Positions 8,209-17,803 of a stretch of DNA of 64,000 nucleotides are shown in pieces. Origin of the DNA: Polaromonas sp. P2-4 (GTDB lineage: Bacteria > Pseudomonadota > Gammaproteobacteria > Burkholderiales > Burkholderiaceae_C); the NCBI GenBank assembly GCA_024703855.1, contig CP087965.1, forward strand, positions 4,270,001 to 4,334,000, in the 5' to 3' direction. Within the stretch, counting starts at the first letter, position 1; each line of letters starts with the position of its first letter. The notes under the pieces are model-generated. The model searched no databases, was not told the origin of the DNA, and worked only from the letters and a program-made list of their open reading frames with translations. The position numbers and the translations under genes are program-made.

Positions 8209-10351
8209 ATGAACCCCTCATTTTCGAACGGCGCCCATCACGCCGGTTTTTGCGCTGCCCTGTTTTCCCCAAGCACCGTCCAACGCGCTGTGCTGGCGCT
8301 GGGAAGCGCGCTGCTGCGCTCTGTGTTGGCACGGCAAGCGCCCAGCAAGCGGCACCCAGCCTCAAAGAAGTCACGATCACCGGCAACCCGCTGGGCGCTA
8401 CTGATTTGATAGCACCTGCTGCCCAATACTCGGGGACTGGGCTGCTATTACGCTCTAAAACCACGCTGGGGGAGACGCTCGACGGCCTGCCGGGCATCAG
8501 CAGCACCTACTTTGGCCCCAATGCGAGCCGGCCCATCATTCGTGGGCTGGACGGCGACCGCATCCGCATCCTGGGCAATGGCGGCGCCACGCTGGACGCC
8601 TCCAGCCTGAGCTACGACCATTCGGTCACCAGCGACCCGATCAGCATTGAGCGCATCGAGGTGCTGCGCGGCCCTGGCGCGCTGCTGTATGGCGGCAGTG
8701 CCGTCGGCGGCGTGGTCAATGTGATTGACAACCGCATTCCCCGCGAGGCGCTGTTCGATGAAAAGGGTGGCCTGGGCGGCAAGGTGGACTTGGTCCTGGC
8801 AAGTGCCAACCGCGAAAAAAGCAGCGGTGTTTTGCTGGAGGGCGGCAATGACCGCTATGCGCTGCATGTGGATGTGTTCAACCGCCAAACCGGCGATGTG
8901 AAAGTGCCGGTTGACCTGGCCTGCAGCAAAGGTGGGGTGGCCACCATGAGCCAGCGCATGTGCAACTCGGCCAGCAAGGTCAAAGGCGGAGCGGCCGGTG
9001 GCTCGGTGTTTTTTGACCAGGGTTACCTGGGCGCATCCATCAGCAGCTACCGCAGCAACTACGGCACGGTGGCGGAAGACGATGTCACGATTGACATGAA
9101 GTCGGATCGCGTCGCGCTGGAGGGCGAGCTGCGCAATCTGGGCGGCGTGATTCAAAGCGTCAAAGGGCAGCTCAGCCACACCGACTACATGCATACCGAA
9201 TTCGAAGGGGCCAGCCCCGGCACGGTGTTCAAAAACAAGGGCAATGATGTGCGGCTGGAGGCGCGTCATGCGAAGTTGGGCAATCTGGAGGGCGTGATCG
9301 GCGTGCAGGCGGAAAACAACCGCTTCTCGGCCGACGGCTCTGAGGCGTTTGCGCCTTACAGCAAAACCTCGCAAAAGGCCTTGTTTGCCTACGAAGAGTA
9401 CGGTACGAGCTGGGGCAAACTGAGTTTTGGCGGCCGGCTGGAGTCGGTCAAGGTTGAATCCCTGGGCAACCCGCAGGTGGCGCGCTTTGCGCCTGCCACG
9501 CGCGACTTCACGCCGCACAGCTACGCGCTCGGGGCCTTGTGGAACACGGCGCCCGGCTGGCAGCTCACCACCAACCTGGCTTATACCGAGCGGGCCCCTA
9601 AAGACTACGAACTGTTCGCCCAGGGCCCGCACATAGCGACCAACGCCTGGGAAACCGGCGATGCCACTTTGGCCAAGGAAAAGTCAAGCAGCATTGATGT
9701 GGGTACCAGCTGGAAATCAGGTGCCAACCGCTTCGCTGCCAACGCTTACATGCACCGCTTCAAGAACTACATCGGGCTGCTGGCCACGGGCAATACCTTC
9801 GGGCAAGACGACGGCACACTCAACCCGGTCGACCTCGATGGCGATGGCGTGGACGATGCGAATCCGGACAACGCGATACTGCCGGAGTTTGCCTACACCG
9901 GCGTGCGCGCCCGCTTTGTGGGCCTGGAGGCCAGCGGCAACATTCGTCTGCTGGAAGGCGCTTCGACACTGGACCTGGCGCTGCGCGGAGACCTGGTGCG
10001 TGCAAAAACCTGAACAACGGCCAGCCGCTGCCACGCATTGCACCGGTGCGGCTGGGTGCCAGCCTGCTGTGGGCAAGCGGCCCCTGGGGCAGCAGTATCG
10101 GCTTTGACCATTCCATGGCGCAGAACCGCGTGGCGGCTGGCCAGCGCGCCACGTCGGCCTACACGCTGTGGAATCTGGCGGCGACTTACCGCATGAAGGC
10201 GGGCGCTACCAGCCTGCTTTGGTACGCCAGGGTCGACAACCTGACCAACGAACTGGCCTACAGCGCGGCGTCGGTGCTGACCACCACGGCCTTCCCCAAA
10301 GCACCGTTGCCGGGGCGATCATTGAAAGTGGGTTTGCAGGCGAGTTTCTAG
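8209..10351 (+). CDS. TonB-dependent outer-membrane receptor, frameshifted
   Basis: Outer-membrane metal receptor (~713 residues). It has a signal peptide from 8209, a plug domain (EVTITGNPLG, then SRPIIRGLDGDRIRILGNGG and IERIEVLRGPGALLYGGSAVGGVVNVID) and a beta-barrel ending in F (VGLQASF). The plug resembles the ZnuD-like zinc receptors. Two one-base deletions break it: one near 8320, separating the signal peptide from the plug, and one near 10005, where five A's stand for six. Codons ~8397-8446 match the interspersed repeat, in frame, at the front of the plug. It is the last gene of the zinc operon. Confidence 0.85.
8397..8446 (+). repeat. Interspersed repeat, copy 3 (inside the TonB receptor)
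   Basis: GCTAC-TGATTTG-ATAGC at 8397-8413, then a degenerate middle part and GGACTGGGCTGC at the right end. It is inside the coding region and keeps the frame, adding residues around GATDLIAPAAQYSGTG at the start of the plug domain. Confidence 0.6.
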
Positions 10352-10357
10352 CAAGCC

Positions 10358-10385
10358 GCCCGGCGCGACCTTCGTTGCGCCGGGC
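10358..10385. terminator. Bidirectional terminator between receptor and kinase genes
   Basis: Perfect 9-bp stem GCCCGGCGC / GCGCCGGGC with a 10-base loop, placed between two convergent genes. There is no strong T-run on the plus strand, so termination may be weak or bidirectional. Confidence 0.6.
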
Positions 10386-10386
10386 T

Positions 10387-11802
10387 TCAAGCTGGCGGTG
10401 ACGGGTGCTCCCATGCCACGACCGCATCGAGGCCGAGCACCGTGCCATCTGCCGCCAGCCGGTTGATCAGTTCGATGCGCGCGTTCATCGAGGTCGCGAT
10501 GTCCAGGCAGATGGCCAGTCCCAGGCCGGCACCCGCCACCCCCTTGACCGCCGCGAAAGGCTGAAACAGCCAGGCACGCATGGCTTCGTCGATGCCCGGT
10601 CCGCAGTCCCAGACCACCATCTCGGTGCGCTCGGGCAAGCTGGCGAAACGGATGCCCAGCGTGCCCCTCACGGGCGAGTGGCGGATCGCGTTGGCCAGCA
10701 GGTTGCGTACCAGTTCACCGGCCATCCAGGCGTTGCCCGGCACGGTGGCGGGCGCCGCCGCTTCGAGCGAGAACGCCAGGTGCTTGGCCGCAATCAGCGG
10801 GGACATTTCGAGCACGGCTTCGCGTGCGATCTCGTTCATGTGCAGGCTTTGCTGCTCGGCCGGTTGGCGCATTTGTTCCAGCCGTGCCTGGTTCAGCAAC
10901 TGATTGGCCAGGTGGGTGGTGCGGTCCACCGTGCGCAGCATTTCGGGAATGATCAGCTGCGGCGGCGCGTCGCCGCAGAGCGCCGACTGCAACTGCGTTT
11001 TGAGCACCGTCAACGGCGTGCGCAGCTGGTGTGAAGCATCGGCGACAAAGCGGCGCTGCTGTTGCAGCAGCTCGTGCTGGCGCGCCAGCAGCTGGTTCAT
11101 TTCATCAATCACGGGTTGCAGCTCTTCGGGGCCACGACTCGCCAGCATCGAGGTGTCCTCGGCCGAGCGCTGTTTGAGTTCGTTGCGCAAGGCGATAAGC
11201 GGGCGCAAGGCGCGGTTGACGACCAGCCAGGTGATGACCGTGATAACCGCCATCAGCAGCAACTGGCGCGCCAGCATGGCCCAGAGCAGTGCGGAGGCGG
11301 TGGCCTGCCGCGCCTCCAGTGTTTCACCCACAAGGATCAGCGCCAGGCCCTGGCCCTGCGACATTTCCACCGGCTGGTGCAAGGCCGTCACCTGAACACG
11401 CTGCGCCCCCAGTTGCGCGATGTAGCTGTAGCTCAGGCCGGGCGTGCGCGCCAGTTGCTCGTTCAGCGGCAGCGGCAGCTCACCATCGCCAGCGATCTGG
11501 CGGCCGTCAAAGCCGATCACGCGCCAGTACATGCGGCTGCCGCCCGCACCTTCGAGCGCCTCGATCAGCGCCAGCGGCACATGGATCGTGAGGCTGTTGC
11601 GTTCCACGCGAAGCAGGTCGCCCATTTGCTGCGCCGTGGCCCTGAGCAGGCGGTCGTGCGCAGCGGCCGTGGTCTGCAGCATGCTTTGGTACAGGCTGAC
11701 GGTGTCCATGGCCATGAACAGCGCGATTGGCCCCAGCGTCCAGGCCAGCAGGTAGTTCCTCAGTTTGCCGACATGGGCCGACGGGCTGAACCAGCGGTTC
11801 AT
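10387..11802 (-). CDS. Sensor histidine kinase (TctE/QseC-like)
   Basis: Inner-membrane sensor kinase of ~471 residues. It has membrane segments at ~17-37 and ~176-197 flanking a periplasmic sensor domain, then HAMP, then the dimerisation domain with phospho-accepting H258 (RRFVADASHQLRTPL). The ATPase domain has N-box NLLANAIRHS, G1 GPGIDE and G2 GAGLGLAI. The start overlaps the stop of the response regulator (ATGA). The phosphate-related genes divergent from the pair are the best clue to its signal. The frame is intact. Confidence 0.88.
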   Translation of the reverse strand: MNRWFSPSAHVGKLRNYLLAWTLGPIALFMAMDTVSLYQSMLQTTAAAHDRLLRATAQQMGDLLRVERNSLTIHVPLALIEALEGAGGSRMYWRVIGFDGRQIAGDGELPLPLNEQLARTPGLSYSYIAQLGAQRVQVTALHQPVEMSQGQGLALILVGETLEARQATASALLWAMLARQLLLMAVITVITWLVVNRALRPLIALRNELKQRSAEDTSMLASRGPEELQPVIDEMNQLLARQHELLQQQRRFVADASHQLRTPLTVLKTQLQSALCGDAPPQLIIPEMLRTVDRTTHLANQLLNQARLEQMRQPAEQQSLHMNEIAREAVLEMSPLIAAKHLAFSLEAAAPATVPGNAWMAGELVRNLLANAIRHSPVRGTLGIRFASLPERTEMVVWDCGPGIDEAMRAWLFQPFAAVKGVAGAGLGLAICLDIATSMNARIELINRLAADGTVLGLDAVVAWEHPSPPA

Positions 11803-12488
11803 GCCGCACTGCCTGCCGGCGCGAGAGCGGCTCCTTCGCACAACAGGTAGCCGACGCCGCGCAGCGTCATGATCTCGGCGCCGCTGCCCGCGATTTTGCG
11901 GCGCAGGCGATGCACCACGACTTCGATGGCATCCGCTTGCACAACCTCGCCTGTGGGGAATACCAGAGCCATGAGGCGCTCCTTGGCGACGCCCTGGCCC
12001 GGTTGCGCCATGAGCGCCTTGAGCAGCGCGGTTTCGCGCGGCGACAAGTCCAGCGGCTTCTCGTCGCGGTAGCAGGCGCCCGAGGCCTTTTCGTAGCGCA
12101 ACGCGCCACAGCGAATTTCACGGTCGCCACCTTTGCGGCGGATGATGGCGCGCAGTCGGGCTTCAAGCTCATCCAGATCGAAAGGTTTGGCGAGGTAGTC
12201 GTCGGCGCCCGCGTTCAGCCCCATCACCCGGTCGCCGACCGCGCCGCGTGCGGTCAAGATCAGGACGGGTGTCGCGTCGTCGGCGTCGCGCAGGCGCTGC
12301 AACACGCGCAGGCCGTCGATGCCGGGGATCGAGAGGTCCAGCACGATGGCGGCGAAGTTGTGGTGCTTGGCGAGCTTCAGCGCGTCTATACCGTCGCCGC
12401 AGTGCATGACCTCGAAGCCACGGCGCACCAGCACACGCACCAGCGCGCCACTCAAATCAAAATCGTCTTCAACCAGCAAAATCTTCAT
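11799..12488 (-). CDS. OmpR/PhoB-family response regulator
   Basis: A 229-residue DNA-binding response regulator. The receiver domain has the acidic pocket D8/D9, phospho-acceptor D51 (IVLDLSIPG) and the conserved Lys in YLAKPF. The winged-helix domain covers residues ~125-220, with EVVVHRLRRKI as recognition helix and TLRGVGYLL as wing. It is translationally coupled to the kinase gene. It faces the glycerophosphodiesterase gene across a ~270-bp spacer that holds three direct repeats with an 11-base period, a typical binding pattern for this family. Confidence 0.9.
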   Translation of the reverse strand: MKILLVEDDFDLSGALVRVLVRRGFEVMHCGDGIDALKLAKHHNFAAIVLDLSIPGIDGLRVLQRLRDADDATPVLILTARGAVGDRVMGLNAGADDYLAKPFDLDELEARLRAIIRRKGGDREIRCGALRYEKASGACYRDEKPLDLSPRETALLKALMAQPGQGVAKERLMALVFPTGEVVQADAIEVVVHRLRRKIAGSGAEIMTLRGVGYLLCEGAALAPAGSAA

Positions 12489-12557
12489 AGGCGGTGAGAA
12501 TGCCCCAATTTCAGGGGGCTACCCCCGGGAAAAGCACTAGTCGATTCGCAAGCAATT

Positions 12558-12586
12558 TGAAAGCCTGTGGAAAGCGAGCTGAAAGC
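12558..12586. promoter_or_regulatory. Three direct repeats with 11-base period
   Basis: GAAAGC occurs at 12559, 12570 and 12581, exactly 11 bases apart (TGAAAGC, TGGAAAGC, TGAAAGC), about 70 bases upstream of the response-regulator start. Direct repeats with this period are the usual target of OmpR/PhoB-family regulators. Probable site for the neighbouring regulator; inferred from layout. Confidence 0.5.
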
Positions 12587-12656
12587 TTGCGATAGACGTG
12601 GGGCATGGCACCGCCTAAATTCAAGCCGTTGTTCGAAATTTAAACAGGAGACATCA

Positions 12657-12734
12657 ATGACGGCAAATACCTCGAATACCTCGCATGCCTTATTACACGG
12701 CGTGAAAAAATGGGTTAGTACTCGTACTTCATGA
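12657..12734 (+). CDS. Possible 25-residue leader peptide
   Basis: A short ORF (MTANTSNTSHALLHGVKK...) begins with ATG at 12657, preceded by AGGAG at good distance, and ends 28 bases before the phosphodiesterase start. It is Thr/Ser-rich and has no recognisable family. It could be a translated leader or a relic of an earlier gene start. Support is only the ribosome binding site and position. Confidence 0.3.
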   Translation: MTANTSNTSHALLHGVKKWVSTRTS

Positions 12735-12762
12735 ACCTGCTGAAGAATCAAAGGAGTGAGCC

Positions 12763-13993
12763 ATGCGCATCCGATTGACCTATTTATCCATAGTGGGCTT
12801 GCTATTTGTGTGCGGTGCCTCTGCACTGGCACAAAGCCCACTGGCGACTACCAGCATACAGCTTGGGCCACGGCCTTACTTTTTGGTGGCCGAGATGGCC
12901 GACAGTCCGCTTAAAACCAGGCTGCAAAGCTGCTCCAACGGGCCCTTTGCAAAAACGGCGTTCTCCATTGGCCACCGCGTGGGCGGCGATGATGTTCCCT
13001 GAACACACCAAAGAGTCTTACGAGGCTGCCGCCCGCATGGGTGCGGGCATCGTGGAGTGTGACGTGACCTTTACCAAAGACAAAGAGCTGGTCTGCCGCC
13101 ATGCGCAGAACGACCTGCACACCACCACCAACATTCTCGTCACGCCCCTGGCAGCCAAATGCACCAAAGGTTTTACGCCTCACGACGCTGAGAAAAACAC
13201 CCCCGCCACTGCCGAATGCCGCGCCAGCGATATCACGCTGGCCGAGTTCAAAACCTTGCGCGGCAAGATGGACGCCTTCAACCCCAAGGCCAAGACGGTG
13301 GAAGAGTTCATGGGCGGCACCGCCAACTGGCGCACCGACCTGTATAGCGGCCCCACCAGTGGAACCCTGATGACACATCAGGACAGCATCGCCTTGTTCA
13401 AAAAACTCGGGGTCAAGATGACGCCGGAGCTCAAGTCGACCAGCGTGGCCATGCCTTTTGAAGGTTTCAGCCAAGAGAACTATGCGCAAAAAATGATCGA
13501 TGAGTACAAGGCTGCCAAAGTACCTGCCAGCCAGGTTTTTGCGCAGTCTTTCAACAAGAACGACATCTTGTATTGGGTCAAGAATGAGCCTGCGTTCGGC
13601 AAGCAAGCTGTCTTCCTCGATAGCGCAGAAAAGGCTGCGGACCTGCCCGATCTGGAGAAGCTCATCAGCTACAAAAAGACGGCATTCAAATTGTGGCCCC
13701 TCCCATCTTTGCCTTGCTGGATGCCAAGGACGGCAAGCTGGTGGCATCAAGCTACGCCAAGAACGCCAAACAAGCGGGTCTGAATATCATTACCTGGAGC
13801 CTGGAGCGCTCCCGGCGTAATGGCGACAGGCAAGGGCGGCTGGTACTACCAAACCGTGAGCCAGGCCATCCACCGTGAAGGTGACATCTTGCAAGCGCTG
13901 GATGTTTTGGCGAAAGACGTAGGCATCATGGGCATTTTTTCTGACTGGCCTGCAACCGTGACTTACTACGCCAACTGCATGGGTTTGAAGTAG
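12763..13993 (+). CDS. Secreted glycerophosphodiester phosphodiesterase, frameshifted
   Basis: A ~409-residue periplasmic GlpQ/UgpQ-type enzyme that splits glycerophosphodiesters to glycerol 3-phosphate and an alcohol. The signal peptide ends near ALAQ. Catalytic segments are GHRG, then VECDVTFTKDKELVCRHAQND and the late ITWSLERSG. Three single-base errors break it: an extra T near 12990 in the GHRG segment, a missing A near 13680 (five A's for six), and an extra C near 13808. Read through these, the protein ends at TAG 13991-13993 with YYANCMGLK. The start has AAGGAG upstream. Downstream lie the ABC cassette and glpD, which fit uptake and oxidation of its product. Confidence 0.85.
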
Positions 13994-14276
13994 AGGCGGA
14001 CTGAGGCAGGATCGAGTGACTGCTTTGAGGGGAAGACGGGACCATCTCTTCTGGCTGATGTCAGTCAGCCCTGTTCCACTCAATACACCCCAAACCGCCC
14101 CGTCCACTTGTGCTCATAGTCCATCTAAGGCCGTGCGATGCACGGGATGGGTGATTCCAGTTCCGGTTGCGATGCGTGGCGGGCTAAGTGCCACCGCGAT
14201 GAAAGCAGAGTGAACGGAATTGGAAAGCCCATTGCAAGATGGCAATACTGTAAATAAAGAAACTGAAAGAGACTTC

Positions 14277-15265
14277 ATGCGCCTGATCAACTACCTGGCC
14301 GGCCTGGCCCTGCTTACTCCCCTGCTTGGCTTGGCGCAGGACACCTGCGCAGAACCGCGGAGACCTCGATAACCAATACTGCGATGCCAACAAGGATATG
14401 GTGGCCGATACCCCCACCGATCCCGCCAAGCAGAAAACGCCCAACACCCTGGTCTTCACCTACACCCCGGTGGAAGACCCGGCGGTTTACGAGAAGATTT
14501 TCAAACCCTTCACCGAGCACCTGGCGCAATGTACCGGCAAGCGCGTGGTGTTCTTTCAGGTGCAGTCCAATGCGGCTGAAATTGAGGCCATGCGTGCCGG
14601 TCGCCTGCATGTGGCGGGCTTTTCCACCGGGCCGACCGCGTTTGCAGTCAACATTGCCGGGGCGGTGCCGTTTGCCATCAAGGGTTATGCCGACCGCTAC
14701 CAGGGTTACAACCTGGTGGTCGTCGTCAAGAAGGAAAGTGCTTTTCACAAGCTGACCGACCTCAAGGGCAAGAAACTGGCCCATACCTCGCCGTCTTCCA
14801 ACTCGGGCCATATGGCGCCTGTCGCGCTGTTCCCCGAAAGAAGGCCTGACACCCGACAAGGACTACAAGGTCATCTTCTCGGGCAAGCATGACCAGTCGG
14901 TGCTCGGCGTCAGGTCGGGCGACTACGACGCCGCGGCCGTGGCATCGGATGTGTTCGAGCGCATGGTGCACCGTGGTGAAGTCCGCGAAGACGAATTCCG
15001 CGTGATTTACCGCAGCGCGAAATTCCCGACCTCGTCATTTGCCTATGCGCATGATCTGGAGCCCAAGTTCCACGACCGCATGCTCAAGTGCTTCTACGAC
15101 TACCGCTTCACCGGCGAAATGCAAAAGGCCTTTGACGGTGCCGATCGCTTTTATCCGATCACCTTCCAGAAGGACTACGCCCTTGTGCGCGAGGTGGCCG
15201 AAGCCGGTGGCGAGAAGTTCAACCGCGCCGCCTACGAGCGTGAAGCGGCCAAGGCCAAAAAATAA
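14277..15265 (+). CDS. PhnD-type ABC substrate-binding protein 1, frameshifted
   Basis: Periplasmic binding protein (~329 residues) of the phosphate/phosphite/phosphonate PhnD family. A signal peptide is followed by an unusual N-terminal segment with two cysteines and an EF-hand-like loop (DANKDMVAD, D-x-N-x-D-x-x-x-D). Then comes the PhnD core: FTYTPVEDPAVYEKIFKPF, VQSNAAEIEAMRAGRLHVAG, HTSPSSNSGHMAP. Extra bases near 14350 and near 14835 (CCCC for CCC) break the frame. It heads the transporter cassette. Ligand unknown; position between the glycerophosphodiesterase and glpD genes suggests a glycerol phosphate or diester. Confidence 0.8.
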
Positions 15266-15361
15266 GCAAGGCCGCGCGCTGCCGCGGCTCCCCTGTTGTG
15301 GTTGCTGTGTCGGTCCCTGCGGACCGGCGGGCCGACCTCACCCTAAAAAACTGGAGTTTCC

Positions 15362-16132
15362 ATGGTTCACGCACTCGAGATTGAGGGCTTGGTGAAGGAG
15401 TACCGGCGCGGCCAGCCCGTGCTCAAGGGCATTAACCTGAGCATTGCGGGCTCGGGCGTGACGGCCATCATTGGCCCGTCGGGGACGGGTAAATCGACCC
15501 TGCTGCGCTGCATTAACCGGCTGATAGACCCGACCCAGGGGGCGATCTGGTTCACCGCCGAAGGTCGGCGCACCGACCTGTCCAAGCTGCGCGGGCGCGA
15601 TCTGCGCGCCTGCCGCCGGCAAATTGGCATGGTGTTTCAGGAATACAACCTGGTCGAGCGCTTGACCGTGATGGAAAACTTGCTGACGGGTCGGCTCGGC
15701 TACGTCAGCGCCTGGGATGCCTGGCGGCGCAAATTCCCGCCGCAGGATATTCAACGCGCCTTCGAATTGCTGGAAACGGTCGGGCTGGGCGACTTCGCGA
15801 ACCAGCGCGCCGATGCGCTGTCGGGCGGGCAGCGCCAGCGCGTGGGTATTGCACGTGCCTTGATGCAGCGCCCCCAGGTGCTGCTGGCCGACGAGCCGAC
15901 TTCGTCCCTCGACCCCAAGACTTCGGTTGAAATCATGTCGCTGCTGCGTGAGCAGGGGCGGGCGCAGGGCATTCCGGTGATCGTCAATATCCACGATGTG
16001 GAACTGGCCCGGCGTTTTGCCGACCGTCTGGTCGGCATGTCGGGCGGGCAGGTGGTGTACGACGGTGATGCCGCCGGGCTCTCGGATGCGAAGCTCAAGC
16101 AGATCTACGGTGGTGAGGACTGGCTGTCATGA
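15362..16132 (+). CDS. PhnC-type ABC transporter ATP-binding protein
   Basis: A 256-residue cytosolic ATPase of an import system. Walker A is GPSGTGKST (residues ~40-48), the signature is LSGGQRQR and Walker B is VLLADEPTSSLDP. It aligns with PhnC over its length, including MVFQEYNLVERLTVMENLL. The ATG at 15362 lies 97 bases after the binding-protein gene, and the spacer holds a GGTCC-CTGC-GGACC hairpin that could lower expression of the membrane parts relative to the binding protein. The stop overlaps the first permease gene (ATGA). Frame intact. Confidence 0.9.
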   Translation: MVHALEIEGLVKEYRRGQPVLKGINLSIAGSGVTAIIGPSGTGKSTLLRCINRLIDPTQGAIWFTAEGRRTDLSKLRGRDLRACRRQIGMVFQEYNLVERLTVMENLLTGRLGYVSAWDAWRRKFPPQDIQRAFELLETVGLGDFANQRADALSGGQRQRVGIARALMQRPQVLLADEPTSSLDPKTSVEIMSLLREQGRAQGIPVIVNIHDVELARRFADRLVGMSGGQVVYDGDAAGLSDAKLKQIYGGEDWLS

Positions 16133-16929
16133 GTCGCGCAGTTTTGTCTGCCGACCGTGTCGGCACGCCGTTTCGTGCCAGCGCGCTGGCACGCGGTGTC
16201 AGCGTGGCCCTGCTGGTCTACATGGTTTATGCGCTGTCGCAGCTGAACTTTTCCTGGCCGCGTTTCGTCAGCGGGCTGGACCGCGGTGCGCATCTGCTGG
16301 CCAGAATGTTTCCGCCCGACATGAGCAAAGGCGACATCCTCTGGACCGGCATGGTGGAGAGTATGCAGATGGCGGTGCTGGCCTCGGTGCTGGGCATCGT
16401 CATCAGCCTGCCCTTGGGGCTGCTGGGCGCACGCAACCTGATGCCGCAGCCGGTCACCTGGTTGGCGCGTGCGGTGGTCGCTGCCTGCCGGTCGTTGCAT
16501 CCCGTCATCGTCGCGATTTTTTTCGTCAAGGCCGTGGGCTTCGGTGCGTTGGCCGGCATATTGGCGCTGATGGTGGGCTCGATTGGCTTCATCGGCAAGC
16601 TGTTTGCAGAAGCGATTGAGGAAATTTCACCCAAGCAGGTCGAGGCGGTGCGCGCTACCGGCGCCTCGTTCGCGAACGTGATCCTGTTCGGTGTGCTGCC
16701 CCAGGTGTTGTCGCGCTTCGTGGGCTTTTCCACCTACCAGCTGGACTCCAATCTGCGCAACTCAACCATGGTCGGCATCGTCGGCGCGGGCGGCATCGGC
16801 GGGGCGCTGTTCTCCGCCTTCCAGCGCTTTGACTACGGCTTCGTTTTCACCATTCTCGCCACCATCGTGATCATCATCGTGCTGGGCGAATTGCTGACCA
16901 ATAACGTCAAGAAGGTGTTCCATGTCTGA
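16129..16929 (+). CDS. PhnE-type ABC permease 1
   Basis: A 266-residue inner-membrane permease with an N-terminal membrane segment (~22-40) and about five more. The cytoplasmic coupling loop around AIEEISPKQVEAVRATGASF matches the EAA motif of PhnE. It overlaps the ATPase gene by four bases and the second permease gene by eight, so the three are made together. Two different permeases imply a heterodimeric channel, as in some phosphite or phosphonate importers. Confidence 0.88.
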   Translation: MSRAVLSADRVGTPFRASALARGVSVALLVYMVYALSQLNFSWPRFVSGLDRGAHLLARMFPPDMSKGDILWTGMVESMQMAVLASVLGIVISLPLGLLGARNLMPQPVTWLARAVVAACRSLHPVIVAIFFVKAVGFGALAGILALMVGSIGFIGKLFAEAIEEISPKQVEAVRATGASFANVILFGVLPQVLSRFVGFSTYQLDSNLRNSTMVGIVGAGGIGGALFSAFQRFDYGFVFTILATIVIIIVLGELLTNNVKKVFHV

Positions 16930-17755
16930 GGCGGTTCTTTCCCCGATCCAGCGCCTGGCGCTCACGTCAGAGCGTATCTGGCAGCGTCACACGCCACTGC
17001 AGCGGCTGCTCCGCTTTGCGGTCTGGCTGGCTATCGTCGCGGCCATTGTCCAGTCGGCACGCCACGTCGAGATCATTCCCGAGTTTCTTTACGACGCGCC
17101 CGAGCAGATGGGCGATCTGCTGTCACGCATGTGGCCGCCCGACAGCGCGCATTACCCCGCAACCGTGCATGCCGCGCTGATGGAGACGCTGCACATCGCG
17201 TCGCTGGGCACCTTGCTGTCGCTGGTGTTGGCCGTGCCCTTGGGCCTGCTGGTAGCGACCAACCTGACACGCAGTCGCGCTGTCAATCTGTTCGCACGCA
17301 TCCTGCTGGTGTCTTCGCGCTCCGTCAATTCGCTGGTCTGGGCGCTGTTGTTCCTTGCGGTGTTCGGCCCAGGGCCGCTGGCGGGCACCTTGGCCATTGG
17401 TTTTCGCTCGATCGGCTTTGTCGGCAAGTTGCTCGGGGAAGCCATTGAGCAGGCGCCGCGCGGCCCGATCGAAGCGCTGGAAGCCGCCGGCGCAGGCTGG
17501 TTCTCGCGCATCGGCTACGGCTACTGGCCCCAGGTCAAGCCGGCGTTCTGGTCGGTCGTGCTGCTGCGCTGGGACATCAATGTGCGCGAGTCGGCAGTGC
17601 TGGGCCTGGTCGGCGCGGGCGGCATCGGCATGGTGCTCGACACCGCGATGAACCTGTTCCAGTGGAACCGTGTGGCCACTGTCCTGTTGGCCGTGTTTGC
17701 CGTGGTGGTGGTCGCGGAAGTGGTGGTGACGCAGGTGCGCAAACGCATTCTTTGA
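16922..17755 (+). CDS. PhnE-type ABC permease 2
   Basis: A 277-residue paralogue of the preceding permease. The EAA-like loop is AIEQAPRGPIEALEAAGAGW and the last membrane helix is followed by TQVRKRIL. Its start lies inside the end of permease 1. Both permeases keep the G-L-V-G-A-G-G-I-G segment of PhnE after the coupling loop. Forty-eight bases separate it from the second binding protein. No frameshift in any of the three membrane-complex genes. Confidence 0.88.
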   Translation: MSEAVLSPIQRLALTSERIWQRHTPLQRLLRFAVWLAIVAAIVQSARHVEIIPEFLYDAPEQMGDLLSRMWPPDSAHYPATVHAALMETLHIASLGTLLSLVLAVPLGLLVATNLTRSRAVNLFARILLVSSRSVNSLVWALLFLAVFGPGPLAGTLAIGFRSIGFVGKLLGEAIEQAPRGPIEALEAAGAGWFSRIGYGYWPQVKPAFWSVVLLRWDINVRESAVLGLVGAGGIGMVLDTAMNLFQWNRVATVLLAVFAVVVVAEVVVTQVRKRIL

Positions 17756-17803
17756 AACGAGCCACAGGGAATTGTTTTTTTACGCAGAAACGAGAGCTGA
17801 ACC

